Below are positions 46,201 through 56,167 of a stretch of 64,000 nucleotides of DNA, in pieces. Source of the stretch: Methylocystis sp. KS32 (GTDB lineage Bacteria; Pseudomonadota; Alphaproteobacteria; Rhizobiales; Beijerinckiaceae); assembly GCA_002862095.1 (NCBI GenBank), contig PHSQ01000001.1, positions 62,001 to 126,000 on the forward strand, given 5' to 3'. The position numbers and the translations under genes are program-made. Every line of letters starts with the position of its first letter. Position 1 is the first letter of the stretch. The notes below the pieces were generated by a model that was not told the origin of the DNA, searched no databases, and was given only the letters and a program-made list of their open reading frames with translations.

Positions 46201-46927
46201 ACTGATCGACCATGCGATGGCGGTGACGTCCGTTTCCGACTCATTCTCGAAAATCCTGCGAGGCGCCGGACTGAAGAACGTCATCAGTATTCCAAATGGC
46301 GTCTCCTCCCTGAAAACGGTGAAAAGAGCCCCGCGCGGCCACGATCGTCTCGTTCTTGGTCATATTGGCGGCCGCTCGGCTCACAAGGGCGCGGTGCTGA
46401 TAGAAGCCGTTTTGAGAGCGACGCCTTTCAAAAACCTCGAACTGATCATGGTCGATTATACGTTTGAAGCGGGTCAGCGCGTCGAGCGGCTTTGGGGGAC
46501 CACTCCGGTCACGCTATGCGGGCCTGTCTCGCAGTCTGAAGTCGCGGATCTCTATGGCTCGATGGACGTGCTGCTTTGCCCTTCGATATGGCCGGAGAGC
46601 TTTGGTCTGGTCGCGCGCGAGGCGCAGGGTCTTGGGCTCTGGGTCGTCGCCTCCGATCGGGGCGCCATTGGGGAGGGCGTCAAAAATGGCGAGAACGGCT
46701 TCGTGATCGACGTCTCGGACGGACGGGCTCTGGCAAAAACATTCAACCTGCTCGATAAACGTTACAAACGATATCAATGCGCGCCAAAGAGCGCCCCACT
46801 GGCGAAATTGAGGACGTCCGACGAACAGGGCCGGGACTTGGTGGAACTATATAAGAAGCTGTTCGACAAAGCTCTGGGCGGTGAAGCGGCGGACGCCAGT
46901 CCCAAGCAACGCGCGCGTCATCCTTAA
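43262..46927 (+). CDS. Giant double glycosyltransferase with N-terminal repeats and TPR-like region
   Basis: 1221 residues. Residues ~25-230 hold imperfect repeats of the type FDPEFYRSYYSDLRQL... HYYYHGRKENR and FNAYMYGALNRD... HFLQFGRGENR. Residues ~275-430 look like TPR helices (DYHLVRGNFALAHRAFDRAIDAG, ALADFKKAAE). Residues ~443-800 are a GT4-like transferase (YDVDDLIFDPRYFPD, ISIFYGSGTKAHN, FVGNVDEYWTLL), and ~805-1200 a second complete GT-B GT4 domain (FYAPQTFGGATRVFEDN, HFHCIQRLSAS, IPNGVSS, PSIWPESFGLVAREAQGLGLWVVASD). Two active domains in one chain would add two sugars in turn; inferred. Confidence 0.85.
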   Translation: MAQNIAGKIKGSFARVASRLAHPDFDPEFYRSYYSDLRQLTSEDQLYAHYYYHGRKENRYKNPKEALQKLQERFGPLPADFNAYMYGALNRDIAGQFETEVELAAHFLQFGRGENRPYIGESGSTYPWFDLFDAHAFIAYCYGWLKNIPTSKQEAARIFVEDGIPRLAPLNMELVFDPVFFRKTYEISDARSDAEIYAEWLDQGLVAGRCPNEEYALKSLVSSRVFPAAFDWGKYQKLVKSGGVNLRNRVEALHHLFEHGFEKGLAATTVAKGESELFRAIGDYHLVRGNFALAHRAFDRAIDAGDDDHSQTTHRRGDTNMALERNSEALADFKKAAESPSASVWSCINASKAAVKLGDYLQAGEILRAAKPRWEKHIRFRERVANFIDEFFAEGTRAAMEFYKADQRPAADARMKEMLQGCEELILSLEGMPGEIEIPDSGHVSFLANLDLAQCKYYRVDQKIRQLEAAGLEVKHFSHSDPEDFIGSLAGAKAAIFYRVHAFPNIIKAILTANALGIPTYYDVDDLIFDPRYFPDSLESYEGQITRGDYNGLMYGVPLIRHAMSLCKYGIASTPPLAKHISAVVESGQCRVLRNAFDQRNDRFLEIGASPRPDRGVVSIFYGSGTKAHNSDFNELAAPALEYILRTYDNVRLVIVGHLGLRPELAQFKERITRIQFVGNVDEYWTLLSCCDINLAVLSRNEMSDCKSEIKWLEAAMFQIPSVVSGTATYREILDDGVDALIADDPKSWRGALESLVKDRSRRLKIGAAARRKALENYSLDAAAKFWRQQFDGSSGQNVKTFSARKKRILMCHVFYAPQTFGGATRVFEDNIEYLTREADYEITVFCSDEGASPPGRLRIDQHKGIPVYRLSTPRVENMDWAPFNQQNKETFARIVDTVQPDLIHFHCIQRLSASIVEAAIEKHVPFLITMHDGWWISDLQFLVDKDGFFRLPSPDFISAVPPRNVSLTEAITRRQRLSQLIDHAMAVTSVSDSFSKILRGAGLKNVISIPNGVSSLKTVKRAPRGHDRLVLGHIGGRSAHKGAVLIEAVLRATPFKNLELIMVDYTFEAGQRVERLWGTTPVTLCGPVSQSEVADLYGSMDVLLCPSIWPESFGLVAREAQGLGLWVVASDRGAIGEGVKNGENGFVIDVSDGRALAKTFNLLDKRYKRYQCAPKSAPLAKLRTSDEQGRDLVELYKKLFDKALGGEAADASPKQRARHP

Positions 46928-47230
46928 GGAATACTCGGCCAAAGCCCTTGGAGTTTCTGGATATGCCCCGTTCGGCGAGGGCTGATCGAGGCCTTTTGGG
47001 GGAGAAACGAGATGAAAAGCGCGCAGCGGATGGCGTTGGCTTTGGCCGCCACTCTGACTTCGCCGCTCGAAGCCGTCTCGGCGGAAGAGGCGATCCCCAA
47101 CTCTCCGATTACCCTGCCTGCGGCCTCGCTGGATTGGATGTTTGGAGCGGCCTCCGCAGTTGAACGGCAGAGCAACGGAGTGAACCGCGCCGGGATTGCC
47201 GGAGGCTCCAACCCTTGAGAGGATGGAGCC

Positions 47231-47566
47231 ATGGATACGAAGAAGAAGACATCGAACAGATTTTCACCTGAGGTTCGGGAACGGGCAGTTCGGATGGTGC
47301 TCGAGCACCGCGGCGATCATGCCTCGCAATGGGCGGCGATCGCCTCGATCGCGGCGAAGATTGGCTGCACGGGCGAGACGTTGCGGAACTGGGTCCGCCA
47401 GGCAGAGCGCGACTCGGGCGCCCGCCCTGGCGCGACGACGGATGAACGCGAGCGGATCAAGGCGCTGGAGCGCGAGAACCGCGAGCTGCGGCAGGCCAAT
47501 GAGATCCTGCGAAAGGCGTCGGCTTATTTTGCGGCGGCGGAGCTCGACCGCCGCTCGAAACAATGA
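47231..47566 (+). CDS. IS3-family transposase OrfA
   Basis: 111 residues: helix-turn-helix ([50 protein letters not shown]) and a C-terminal leucine-zipper-like helix ([33 protein letters not shown]). Overlaps orfB by 4 bp (ATGA); a frameshift in this overlap normally makes the OrfAB transposase. Lies inside the IS at 47181-48507. Confidence 0.93.
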   Translation: MDTKKKTSNRFSPEVRERAVRMVLEHRGDHASQWAAIASIAAKIGCTGETLRNWVRQAERDSGARPGATTDERERIKALERENRELRQANEILRKASAYFAAAELDRRSKQ

Positions 47567-48468
47567 TCGCCTTCATCGACGATCAGCGGGACAAGCATGG
47601 GGTCGAGCCGATCTGCAAGCTCTTGCCGATTGCCCCTTCCACCTATTGGGCGCATGCGGCGCGCCGGCGCGACCCCGCGAAAGCGTCGGCCCGGGCGCGT
47701 CGGGATGTGAACCTTCGCAAGGAGATACGGCGCGTCTACGACGAGAACTTCCAGGTCTATGGCGTGCGCAAGGTGTGGAAGCAGTTGGACCGCGAGGGCG
47801 AAAAGGTCGCGCGCTGTACGGTGGCGCGGCTTATGCGGAGCATGGGGTTGCAAGGGATCGTGCGTGGGAGGCCGGTCAAAACGACGGTGAGCGACCGCAA
47901 GGCTCCATGCCCGCTCGACAAGGTGAACCGGCAATTTCGGGCCAAGCGGCCGAATGCGCTGTGGCTCTCCGATTTCACTTATGTTTCGACTTGGCAAGGC
48001 TTCGTCTATGTGGCTTTCGTGATCGACGCCTTCGCTCGGCGGATCGTCGGCTGGCGCGCCTCGCGCACGGCGCATGCGGGCTTCGTGCTCGACGCGCTCG
48101 AGCAGGCGCTGCATGATCGTCGGCCGGTTCACGGCGGTGGCCTCGTCCATCATAGCGACCGCGGCGTTCAATACGTCTCTATAAAATACACAGAGCGCCT
48201 CGCCGAGGCCGGCGTCGAGCCCTCGGTCGGCAGCGTCGGAGACAGCTACGACAACGCGCTCGCCGAGACGATCAACGGACTCTACAAGGCCGAGCTGATC
48301 TGGCGAAAGGGGCCGTGGCGAAACTTCGAGGCGATCGAGTTCGCCACGCTCGAATGGGTCGACTGGTTCAACAATCGCAGACTGCTCGAGCCGATCGGAA
48401 ACATTCCGCCGGCAGAAGCCGAAGCGCGCTACTATGCGCAAATCGAGGGACGCGCCTTGGCGGCGTGA
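47563..48468 (+). CDS. IS3-family transposase OrfB (DDE integrase core)
   Basis: 301 residues with the rve integrase core: [32 protein letters not shown] (first Asp), [11 protein letters not shown] (second Asp) and [17 protein letters not shown] (Glu), then the conserved [28 protein letters not shown]. Intact, so the element could still transpose. Confidence 0.94.
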   Translation: MIAFIDDQRDKHGVEPICKLLPIAPSTYWAHAARRRDPAKASARARRDVNLRKEIRRVYDENFQVYGVRKVWKQLDREGEKVARCTVARLMRSMGLQGIVRGRPVKTTVSDRKAPCPLDKVNRQFRAKRPNALWLSDFTYVSTWQGFVYVAFVIDAFARRIVGWRASRTAHAGFVLDALEQALHDRRPVHGGGLVHHSDRGVQYVSIKYTERLAEAGVEPSVGSVGDSYDNALAETINGLYKAELIWRKGPWRNFEAIEFATLEWVDWFNNRRLLEPIGNIPPAEAEARYYAQIEGRALAA

Positions 48469-49108
48469 CTCAAACGAAATGGCCTCCGGCAATCCCGGCG
48501 CGGTTCAGAGTTTCCACGCAATGCGATAGCGGAGCCTATCGCTTCTATAAGAACACGAGCTCCGCGATTCCCCAGTGCAGCGGCTCCTTCGTGCCGGATC
48601 GGGTCGGCGGACCGAGGGCCGTGAAAATGGCGCCGATGACTGGCGTCGCCAGCGCAGTCAATGGAATCCCAGATAGGTCTCACCTCGTCAACACCCAAAA
48701 TCTCATTCAGGCGGGCACCAGCGAAGGCAATGAGGCGCAGGAATACGGCCAGGTTATAAACATGTGGGTCGCGTCCGGCGCCGGCCCCGTGTGGGGCGCG
48801 AATATCGACGTTGTTCAACACGAAAGCGTGGGCGACAAGGAGTTGATGGGACTGGAAATAAATTATTCGAACTTCAACCGCGACTTTCTGGTTGGCGGCG
48901 CGGTGTCGGCTGCTTTGGGCATTCAGCCGCTTACGTCCTACCGCGTGACCGCAGGCATCTATATGGCGGGAATTTCGGCGATTACCGCTTCAAATCCTGG
49001 AGGCCACATGATGTACGACGCGATACTCGTGAACGGCAAAACGTCGCCTCGGACAATGTGGTCTATGAAAGCGCCTCCTCGATTTTGGGCTGCAACTCGC
49101 GGGAGAGC

Positions 49109-50046
49109 ATAAGAGTCTGTCCGCGAACATCATGTTGGATTGCATAGCTTTCTGAGCATGAGGCGGATTGAGGCGATGCGCAGAAATGCGAGCGCCTTTC
49201 GGTTGAGGCATTCCCAATCCTTAGCCAATCTTCGACACCGACCGAGCCAGGAAAAAGTTCGTTCGACGACCCACCGCCTTGGCAAGACCTCGAAGCCTTT
49301 CGCTGTGTCAGAACGCTTGACGATTTCCGTCACGAGGCTTGGCAAAGCTTTCTTCTGCGCCTCGCAAAAGATTGGTCCCTGATATCCGCCATCGGCGAAC
49401 AGCTTTTGCAGAAACGGAAATCTCCCAAACATTGTGCGCAGAACAAGAACGCCGCCGTCTCGATCCTGAATGTCGGCCGGATGAACGATCGCATGAAGCA
49501 GCAGGCCTATCGTGTCGACGAGAATATGCCGCTTCTTGCCGTTGATCTTCTTGCCCGCATCATAGCCGTGCGGATCAATGCAGCGCCCCCTTTTTCCGCC
49601 GCTTTCACGCTCTGGCTGTCGATGACGGCGGCGGTCGGGCTGGCGTCACGCCCGGCGGCCTCGCGACACTTCACGTAAAGCGCGTGGTGGAGACGATCGA
49701 GCGTGCCGTCATAGGTCCAAAGGTCGAAATAGCCGTAAACTGTGCTCTTGGGCGGCAAATCCTTCGGGATCGCGCGCCACTGACAGCCCGTCGAGAGAAC
49801 ATACATGAGTCCGTTCACGACCTGCCGCATGTCCACCCTGCGCTTGCCGCCGCCGCGCTTTGCCGGCGGGATCAAGGGGGCGATCAATGCCCACTCCGCG
49901 TCCGTGACGTCGCTGGGATAACGCAGACCGCTACGGTCGTAGCGCGCGCGATTTTCGTTCGTCCACATCGGCGACCCCTTCGAGAATCAGGCCGCCACAT
50001 CGAATCATAAAAGACTCATTCGACTCAACTTCTGCTCGGACAGACA
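49109..50046 (-). mobile_element. IS5-family insertion sequence (IS427-like), ends approximate
   Basis: Terminal inverted repeats AAGAGTCTGTCCGCG (left) and, on the other strand at the right end, AAGTGTCTGTCCGAG. The 5-bp AGAGC occurs on both sides close to the ends, and removing one copy with the IS restores the host frame as ...RESAGLYTG, so AGAGC may be the target duplication; a TA duplication placed 2 bp inward is an alternative. Carries a two-ORF transposase read from the minus strand. Confidence 0.75.
49130..49968 (-). CDS. IS5-family transposase, two ORFs joined by a likely -1 frameshift
   Basis: ORF1 from 49968 (MWTNENRARYDRSGLRYPSD... ALIAPLIPP, TGCQWRAIPKDLPP, VIDSQSVKAAEKGG) runs to 49507 out of frame; ORF2 continues IDPHGYDAGKKINGKKRHIL... 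HPADIQDRDGG and FADGGYQGP... FEVLPRRWVVERTFSWLGRCRRLAKDWE to a stop at 49130. The switch falls at AAAAAGGGGGC, a slippery sequence where a -1 step yields ...KAAEKGGRCIDPHGYDAGKK. IS427-group elements use such programmed shifts, so this is probably an intact transposase gene rather than a broken one. Confidence 0.75.
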
Positions 50047-50831
50047 CTTAGAGCGCGGGGCTTTACACCGGCGCGGGCGAGATGAAATACGCCGTTGAAA
50101 CGAAAGGCGGCCAAAAAATATGTCTCAACTTCGAGGATGATTGTCTTTTTCAAGCCGGAGCCAACACTTCCAGGCTGCAACAAAATGGCGCGACGGTAGC
50201 GGATTTCGTCTCGCGAGACCGTGCCGCGAATAATCTTGCGCTGATCAATGCTCCCGCCGGCGCCGCGCCAAGCGTGACCGCCACCGGCCCCGAAGCGGAC
50301 ATACCCTTGGACTTGCAGGCCAAAGGAAAAGGGGTGGTGCGGATTCTTTCCAAGATGACGATGGCGAAATTGAGCGGCGCGGGAATTGTCGTCGCCGACA
50401 GCGAAGGCGACCTCTCGACAGTGAATGAAACCGTCGCGTCGAGCGGCGGTTCGCCGTCGCTTTCGGGCTGCGGCGAGGACGCCAGTCTGGACGAAAGTTC
50501 CTCGAACCGCGCCGGGTCCTTCACCACTGGGTGGAATAATTCGTCGACATGCACCCTGATTTTCGCCAAGGCGTGGAAAAGCGCTGCGTTCTGCACGGTG
50601 ACTCCGGCCAACGCCGTCGCCGCAAATCTTCGATTCTTCATCTCAGCGCAAAGCGCTGCGTCCTTCACCACCGGCTTTCCGCCAGGAGCGAAGCGCGCCA
50701 AATTCAAATATGTGTGCGGCGGGGACTAACGCGATGCTGATCAGCCTTCGGCGCCATCGGATCGCGCGGACTCTTCACGCCGGGGAGCCCGTTTTTGTAG
50801 CGTCGGCGGCCAGTTGCCTGTAAACTGGCTT

Positions 50832-51839
50832 ATGGACAAAAGCAGCGCGCCGCCTCTCGTCTTGACGCAGGGCGATCCCTCCGGAATTGGGCCTGAAATC
50901 GCCTTGAAGGCCTATTCGGCCCGGGGTGAGGAAAATCTTCCGCCATTCTTCGTTATCGGAGATCCGGCGGCCTTCTCACGGCTGTCCGACACGCTCGGGC
51001 TCGGGGTGCGCGTGGAGGCAACGAGGCCCGACGCCGCCAGCGCGGTTTTTCCCCGCGCGCTTCCTGTCGTTCCGGTGGGAAGGGAGGTTGGTGGCGAGCC
51101 GGGACAACCCGATCCGAACGACGCCGCCTCGACGATTATTTCAATCGAGAGCGCGGTCGAATCGATCGCAAGAGGAGAAGCCCGCGCGGTCGTCACCAAC
51201 CCCATCGCCAAAAACGTGCTTTACCGGGCCGGCTTCGATCATCCGGGACATACCGAATTTCTGGGCGAACTGTCGCGACGGTTTTTCAATCGCGCCGCGA
51301 AGCCCGTGATGATGCTGTGGTCGCTGGAACTCGCTGTCGTGCCGATCACGATCCATGTCGCCTTGGCGAGGGTCCCAGAGCTCCTCACGCGGGAACTGCT
51401 GATTGAAACGGGTCGAACCGTCGCAGGCGATCTTTCCGCGCGCTTTGGCGTATCGCGCCCCCGGCTCGCCTTCTCGGGCCTCAATCCCCATGCCGGCGAA
51501 GGCGGCGCGATGGGACGCGAGGAAATCGAGATTATCGCTCCGGCGATCGAAGCGCTACGCGCCGAAGGAATTGAAGCCACCGGACCGCATCCCGCCGATA
51601 CGATGTTCCACGCCGAGGCGCGCATGCGTTATGATGTCGCGCTGTGCCCCACTCATGATCAGGCTCTTATTCCAATAAAGACCATCGCCTTCGACCGGGG
51701 AGTGAATGTGACGCTCGGCTTGCCTTTCGTGCGAACTTCTCCGGACCATGGCACGGCATTCGACATCGCGGGAAAGGGAATCGCCAATCCTGCCAGCCTG
51801 ATCGAAGCGATCCGACTCGCGGATCGCATCTCGGCATGA
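50832..51839 (+). CDS. pdxA: 4-hydroxythreonine-4-phosphate dehydrogenase
   Basis: 335 residues from ATG 50832 (an upstream TTG at 50814 is less likely). Step of pyridoxal-5'-phosphate synthesis. Family features: [41 protein letters not shown] (metal His), [26 protein letters not shown] (metal His), [43 protein letters not shown]. Overlaps rsmA by 4 bp. In many proteobacteria surA lies directly upstream; here the IS-broken gene does. Confidence 0.95.
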   Translation: MDKSSAPPLVLTQGDPSGIGPEIALKAYSARGEENLPPFFVIGDPAAFSRLSDTLGLGVRVEATRPDAASAVFPRALPVVPVGREVGGEPGQPDPNDAASTIISIESAVESIARGEARAVVTNPIAKNVLYRAGFDHPGHTEFLGELSRRFFNRAAKPVMMLWSLELAVVPITIHVALARVPELLTRELLIETGRTVAGDLSARFGVSRPRLAFSGLNPHAGEGGAMGREEIEIIAPAIEALRAEGIEATGPHPADTMFHAEARMRYDVALCPTHDQALIPIKTIAFDRGVNVTLGLPFVRTSPDHGTAFDIAGKGIANPASLIEAIRLADRISA

Positions 51840-52726
51840 TCGACGATCTGCCGCCTTTGCGCGAAGTGGTCGCGCGCCACGGGCTCGACGCCCGCAAGTC
51901 GCTGGGCCAGAATTTTCTGTTCGACCTCAATCTGACGAGCCGCATCGCGAGAGCGGCCGGGCCGTTGGACAACGCCACCGTCGTCGAGATTGGTCCCGGC
52001 CCAGGAGGTCTGACCCGCGCGCTGCTCGCGGGCGGCGCGGCCAAGGTGATCGCGGTGGAGCGCGATCCTCGTTGCGCGGCGGCGCTCGCCGAGATCGCGG
52101 ACCGCTATCCCGGCCGCCTGACATTGATCGAAGGCGACGCGCTCGAGCTCGAGCTCGCGGAGCTTGTTCGCGCGCATGGGCTTGGCGGGCCAGTACGGAT
52201 ATGCGCGAATCTCCCTTACAATGTCGCGACGGCCTTGTTGGTCAAATGGCTGGAGGCGGAGCCCTGGCCAAGTCTATTCGACCGTTACGTGCTGATGTTT
52301 CAACGCGAGGTGGCGGAGCGGATCGTGGCGACGCCGGCTCAAAGGGCCGATTACGGTAGGCTCGGCGTGCTTTGCGGCTGGCGAACCAGGGCGCGGATCC
52401 TATTCGACCTATCGCCCGCCGCCTTCACGCCGCCGCCCAAGGTCGTGTCCTCGGTCGTGGAACTGACGCCCAACCCCTCGCCATTGCTCTGTAATCGGCT
52501 GCTCTTGTCAAAAATCACCCAAGCCGCCTTCGGCCAGCGCCGCAAGATGCTGCGCCAGAGCCTCAAAGGACTGGACGTCAAGTCGGAGCTTCTGCTCGCG
52601 AAGGCGGGCGTCGCCGAGACGCTTCGCGCCGAAGAGATCGACGTCGCCGGCTTTGTCGCGCTGTCCCGAGCGTTGGAGGAACTAAAGGGCAAGAGCGGCC
52701 AGACCGCCGCTCTTCAAGAGGATTAA
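51836..52726 (+). CDS. rsmA: 16S rRNA dimethyladenosine transferase (KsgA)
   Basis: 296 residues. Dimethylates two adjacent adenosines near the 3' end of 16S rRNA. Motifs: [15 protein letters not shown] loop [24 protein letters not shown], and the catalytic [12 protein letters not shown]-terminal helical domain with [15 protein letters not shown]. Translationally coupled to pdxA; its stop overlaps the convergent fabI stop by 4 bp. Confidence 0.95.
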   Translation: MIDDLPPLREVVARHGLDARKSLGQNFLFDLNLTSRIARAAGPLDNATVVEIGPGPGGLTRALLAGGAAKVIAVERDPRCAAALAEIADRYPGRLTLIEGDALELELAELVRAHGLGGPVRICANLPYNVATALLVKWLEAEPWPSLFDRYVLMFQREVAERIVATPAQRADYGRLGVLCGWRTRARILFDLSPAAFTPPPKVVSSVVELTPNPSPLLCNRLLLSKITQAAFGQRRKMLRQSLKGLDVKSELLLAKAGVAETLRAEEIDVAGFVALSRALEELKGKSGQTAALQED

Positions 52727-53544
52727 AGGGCGTTGCCGGGTTCCGCGTTCAAATCCTCGGGCCGTGGCTGCAACATGATATTGTAACCCGCGTCGACGAG
52801 GTGAATCTCGCCGGTGACGCCGCCCGAAAGCTCCGAAAGCAGATAGAGCGCCGAGCCGCCAATCTCGTCGAGAGCCACGAAGCGTCGTAGCGGGCAATGC
52901 GCCTTTTGGAACGCCCCCATCGCGCGCGCTCCGGTGATGCCGGCGCCAGCCATTGTGCGAACCGGACCGGGAGAGATCGCGTTCACGCGAATGCCGCGCG
53001 CGCCATAATCGGCGGCGAGATAACGCACGGAGGAGTCGAGCGCGGCCTTGGCGACGCCCATGACATTGTAATTGGGCATCACATGGGCGCCGCCGGCGAA
53101 GCTCACCGTCAGCATGGAGCCAGAATCCTTCATCATCTCCGCCGCGCGTTTCGCCGCCTCGGTGAACGAGAAGCAGGAAATCACCAGCGTCCGAACGAAA
53201 TTTTCCCGGCTGGTGTCAGCGTAAAGACCCTTCAGCTCACTCTTGTCCGAATAGGCGATGGAGTGAACCAGAAAGTCGAGTTCGCCCCATTCCTGTTTTA
53301 GGCGCGAGAAGACCGCGTCGACCGTCGAAATGTCCTCGACGTCGCAAGGAATGACCAGTTTCGAGCCCATTTCCGCCGCGAGTGGCGTGACGCGCTTCAA
53401 CAGGGTTTCGCCTTGATAGGTGAACGCGAGTTCCGCGCCGTGATCGGCCAGTTTTCGCGCGATTCCGTAAGCAATGGAATGGTCGTTGGCGACGCCCATA
53501 ACGAGGCCGCGCTTGCCTTGCATCAAACCCTTGGCAACCGTCAT
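52723..53544 (-). CDS. fabI: Enoyl-[acyl-carrier-protein] reductase (NADH)
   Basis: 273 residues. Last reduction of fatty-acid elongation. SDR fold in FabI form: [56 protein letters not shown], and the Tyr/Lys active site [24 protein letters not shown], ending [14 protein letters not shown]. Third gene of fabA-fabB-fabI, in the usual alphaproteobacterial order. Confidence 0.95.
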   Translation of the reverse strand: MTVAKGLMQGKRGLVMGVANDHSIAYGIARKLADHGAELAFTYQGETLLKRVTPLAAEMGSKLVIPCDVEDISTVDAVFSRLKQEWGELDFLVHSIAYSDKSELKGLYADTSRENFVRTLVISCFSFTEAAKRAAEMMKDSGSMLTVSFAGGAHVMPNYNVMGVAKAALDSSVRYLAADYGARGIRVNAISPGPVRTMAGAGITGARAMGAFQKAHCPLRRFVALDEIGGSALYLLSELSGGVTGEIHLVDAGYNIMLQPRPEDLNAEPGNAL

Positions 53545-53587
53545 CTATGATTATTCTCCTAAAACCTGTCTTGGAAGGCGGCGCCGT

Positions 53588-54811
53588 TCATGCGTCTGGA
53601 TGCTTGAACACCAAAGTGGCGTTGGTGCCGCCAAAGCCGAAGGAGTTTGAGACCACCGCGCGCAGATTCACATTGTCGCGGCGCTGGCGAAGGATTGGCA
53701 TGTCGGCGAATTCCGGATCGAGCTCTTCGATATTGGCGCTCTCGCAGATGAAGCTGTTCCGCATCATGATGAGCGAGTAGATCGCCTCCTGCACGCCGGT
53801 CGCGCCGAGCGAATGGCCGGTTAGCGATTTCGTGGCGGAAAGCGGCGGGCATTTGTCTCCCGTTCCGAACACTTCGCGGATAGCCTCGATTTCCTTGAGG
53901 TCGCCGACCGGGGTCGAGGTCGCATGCGGGTTGATGTAGTCGATCGGGGTCCTCACTGTCGCGAGAGCCTGACGCATGCAGCGCACCGCCCCCTCGCCCG
54001 AAGGCGCCACCATGTCGAAGCCGTCCGAGGTCGCGCCATAGCCGGCGATTTCGGCGTAAATTTTCGCGCCGCGAGCCTTGGCGCGCTCATATTCCTCCAA
54101 AACCAGCACACCGGCGCCGCCGGCGATGACGAAGCCGTCGCGGTTTTTGTCATAGGCGCGCGAAGCCGTGGCCGGCGTGTCGTTGTAGGAAGAGGACATC
54201 GCGCCCATGGCGTCGAACAGGACGGAGAGCTCCCACTCCAGCTCCTCGCAGCCACCCGCGAAAACAATGTCCTGCTTGCCCCACTGGATTTGCTCATAGG
54301 CGTTGCCGATGCAGTGGTTCGAGGTCGCGCAGGCTGAGGAGATCGAATAATTGACGCCCTTGATCTTGAACCACACCGCGAGCGTCGCCGAAGCCGTCGA
54401 CGACATGGTCTTTGGCACGGCGAAGGGGCCGACGCGCTTGGGCCCCTTGGTGCGGGTGAGATCGGCGGAATCGACGATGACCTTGGCGGATGGGCCGCCC
54501 GAGCCCATGATGATGCCGGTGCGCTCATTGGAAACCTCATCCTCGCCGAGCCCGGAATCAGCGATCGCCTGCTCCATCGCCACATGGTTCCAAGCGGTGC
54601 CGGCGGCGTGAAAACGCATCGCGCGGCGATCGACCACCTTGCTGGCGTCGAGCTTGGGCATTCCGTGCACCTGCGAGCGAAAGCCCAGTTCGGCGTATTT
54701 ATCGGCCTTGACGATGCCTGATTTGGCGGCGCGGAGAGAGGCGGCGACCTCTTCGACATTATCTCCGATCGACGATACGATACCCATTCCGGTGACGACG
54801 ACTCGTCTCAT
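53588..54811 (-). CDS. fabB: 3-oxoacyl-ACP synthase I
   Basis: 407 residues. Condensing enzyme essential for unsaturated fatty-acid elongation. Catalytic Cys in [14 protein letters not shown], His in [11 protein letters not shown] and His in [27 protein letters not shown] at the start and [15 protein letters not shown] near the end. Lies between fabA and fabI on one strand with short gaps. Confidence 0.95.
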   Translation of the reverse strand: MRRVVVTGMGIVSSIGDNVEEVAASLRAAKSGIVKADKYAELGFRSQVHGMPKLDASKVVDRRAMRFHAAGTAWNHVAMEQAIADSGLGEDEVSNERTGIIMGSGGPSAKVIVDSADLTRTKGPKRVGPFAVPKTMSSTASATLAVWFKIKGVNYSISSACATSNHCIGNAYEQIQWGKQDIVFAGGCEELEWELSVLFDAMGAMSSSYNDTPATASRAYDKNRDGFVIAGGAGVLVLEEYERAKARGAKIYAEIAGYGATSDGFDMVAPSGEGAVRCMRQALATVRTPIDYINPHATSTPVGDLKEIEAIREVFGTGDKCPPLSATKSLTGHSLGATGVQEAIYSLIMMRNSFICESANIEELDPEFADMPILRQRRDNVNLRAVVSNSFGFGGTNATLVFKHPDA

Positions 54812-54882
54812 TATTCTGCACTCCCCACGCGGCGTTCTCCGCGCCGCTTGATAATTTGGCCGGCGGAGGAAACCGCCCGGAT

Positions 54883-55404
54883 TTATTGTGTTGGCGCCGC
54901 TTCCTTGGCGAGGCAGACGCGCAAATCCTTGGCCTCATAGATACGCTTGCCATCGGCGGCCATCCAGCCGTCGGCGATGCCGAGAATCAGTTTCCCCTTC
55001 ATCACGCGCTTGAAGTCTATTCCGTAAGTCACGAGCTTGACGTCGGGGCGGACCATGCCAGAGAATTTCACCTCGCCGACACCGAGCGCCATGCCGCGGC
55101 CGGGCAGATCGAGCCAGCCGAGAAAGAAGCCGACGAGCTGCCACAGCGCGTCGAGCCCGAGGCAGCCTGGCATGACCGGATTGCCCTTGAAGTGGCAATC
55201 GAAAAACCACAAGCTCGGCTTGATGTCGAATTCGGCGCGCATATAGCCCTTGCCATGCTCACCGCCCTCTTCGGAAATCTCCGTGATGCGATCGAACATC
55301 AGCATCGGCGGCAGCGGCAATTGCGCATTGCCGGGGCCAAACAGCTCCTCGCGAGCGCAGGCCAGCAAATCTTCATAGCCGAAAGACGAGCGACGTTCGC
55401 TCAT
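54883..55404 (-). CDS. fabA: 3-hydroxydecanoyl-ACP dehydratase/isomerase
   Basis: 173 residues, full length. Introduces the double bond of unsaturated fatty acids. Hot-dog fold with the active-site His and Asp in [33 protein letters not shown]-terminus [25 protein letters not shown] is typical. First gene of the fabA-fabB-fabI operon. Confidence 0.95.
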   Translation of the reverse strand: MSERRSSFGYEDLLACAREELFGPGNAQLPLPPMLMFDRITEISEEGGEHGKGYMRAEFDIKPSLWFFDCHFKGNPVMPGCLGLDALWQLVGFFLGWLDLPGRGMALGVGEVKFSGMVRPDVKLVTYGIDFKRVMKGKLILGIADGWMAADGKRIYEAKDLRVCLAKEAAPTQ

Positions 55405-55558
55405 GGGTCCAGTTTCCTCTATTTCTTTAGGCCTTTTCGCCCTTTTTTAAGCCTGTGCGCTTCAAGCCAAAGCCTCGGGCCGCAGATGTGTTTTTTCTCG
55501 TAACATAAGGGCGGTCGCGGTCAAAGCCTCAAAGCCGGACCTCTTTCGAGGACAAGCT

Positions 55559-56167
55559 CTAGCGGCGCCATTCCGCTGTCGCGTGCAGCCATTCTCGCGT
55601 GCGGGCCTCGGGGTCGCCGTTGCGCGAAATATCCGTCACGACGCAGGCGCTGTCCGCGCCGGCGTCGAGGACGAGACGGGCGCGCTCGGGAGTCAGGCCC
55701 CCGATCGCGACGAGAGGCGTCGCGCCGCAGCGCCGCCTCCATTCAGCGACGCGGCCAAGGCCCTGTGGCGCGAACGCCATTTGCTTCAGCAAGGTGGGAT
55801 AGACCGGGCCAAGGGCGACATAAGCCGGAGAAAGCGACAACGCCCGTTCAAGCTCGCGCGCGTCATGCGTGGAAATCCCCAGCCGCACGCCGTTCTTTCG
55901 CAAAGCCGGAAGATCGGCGCCGTCGAGGTCGCTTTGGCCAAGATGCACGAAGTCGCATTTCTCATCGAGAGCGAGACGCCAATAGTCATTGACGATGAAT
56001 TGCGCGCCATGTCTTTCGCAATCAACGCGAGCGCGCCGAATCAGCGCGCGCAGCTCGCTTTCGGGGCGCTCCTTGATACGCAATTGCACGAGCTTGACGC
56101 CGAGCGGCAGCAGGCGCTCCAGCCAGGAGGCGTCGTCGACTACAAGGTAGAAGGGATCGAGCTTCAC
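55559..56167 (-). CDS. thiE: Thiamine phosphate synthase (ThiE/TenI type)
   Basis: 202 residues. Couples the pyrimidine and thiazole halves of thiamine. TIM-barrel features: [64 protein letters not shown] and [11 protein letters not shown]. TenI-like proteins look similar, but the operon position supports ThiE. Overlaps thiG by 4 bp; last gene of the riboswitch-controlled operon. Confidence 0.88.
   Translation of the reverse strand: MKLDPFYLVVDDASWLERLLPLGVKLVQLRIKERPESELRALIRRARVDCERHGAQFIVNDYWRLALDEKCDFVHLGQSDLDGADLPALRKNGVRLGISTHDARELERALSLSPAYVALGPVYPTLLKQMAFAPQGLGRVAEWRRRCGATPLVAIGGLTPERARLVLDAGADSACVVTDISRNGDPEARTREWLHATAEWRR

Larger units (their letters stand above)
47181..48507 (+). 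mobile_element. IS3-family insertion sequence, complete (1327 bp)
   Basis: Ends are perfect 26-bp inverted repeats (47181-47206 and 48482-48507; ends TGAACCGCGC / GCGCGGTTCA), flanked by a 3-bp duplication GAG (47178-47180, 48508-48510). It contains orfA and orfB in the usual overlapping arrangement. Perfect ends, matching target duplication and intact ORFs suggest a recent, possibly active insertion. Confidence 0.93.
47012..50729 (+). pseudogene. Exported surface-type protein gene broken by IS3, a frameshift and IS5
   Basis: Starts ATG 47012 with a signal peptide (MKSAQRMALALAATLTSPLE). At 47180 an IS3 element enters; after it the same frame resumes (STQCDSGAYRFYKNTSSAIP... NYSNFNRDFLVGGAVSAALG). 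Near 49035 the product runs out of frame; a lost base in an A-run would restore NVASDNVVYESASSILGCNS. At about 49109 an IS5 element enters; beyond it the frame reads AGLYTGAGEMKYAVETKGGQ to the stop at 50729. Joined, it is an exported protein of about 480-490 residues with several Cys (SLSGCGEDASLDESS, KYVCGGD end); no family named. Confidence 0.75.

Noticed and set aside
47524-48492. 322-codon frame opposite the IS3 orfB
   Set aside because: Antisense shadow; orfB carries the complete DDE motif.
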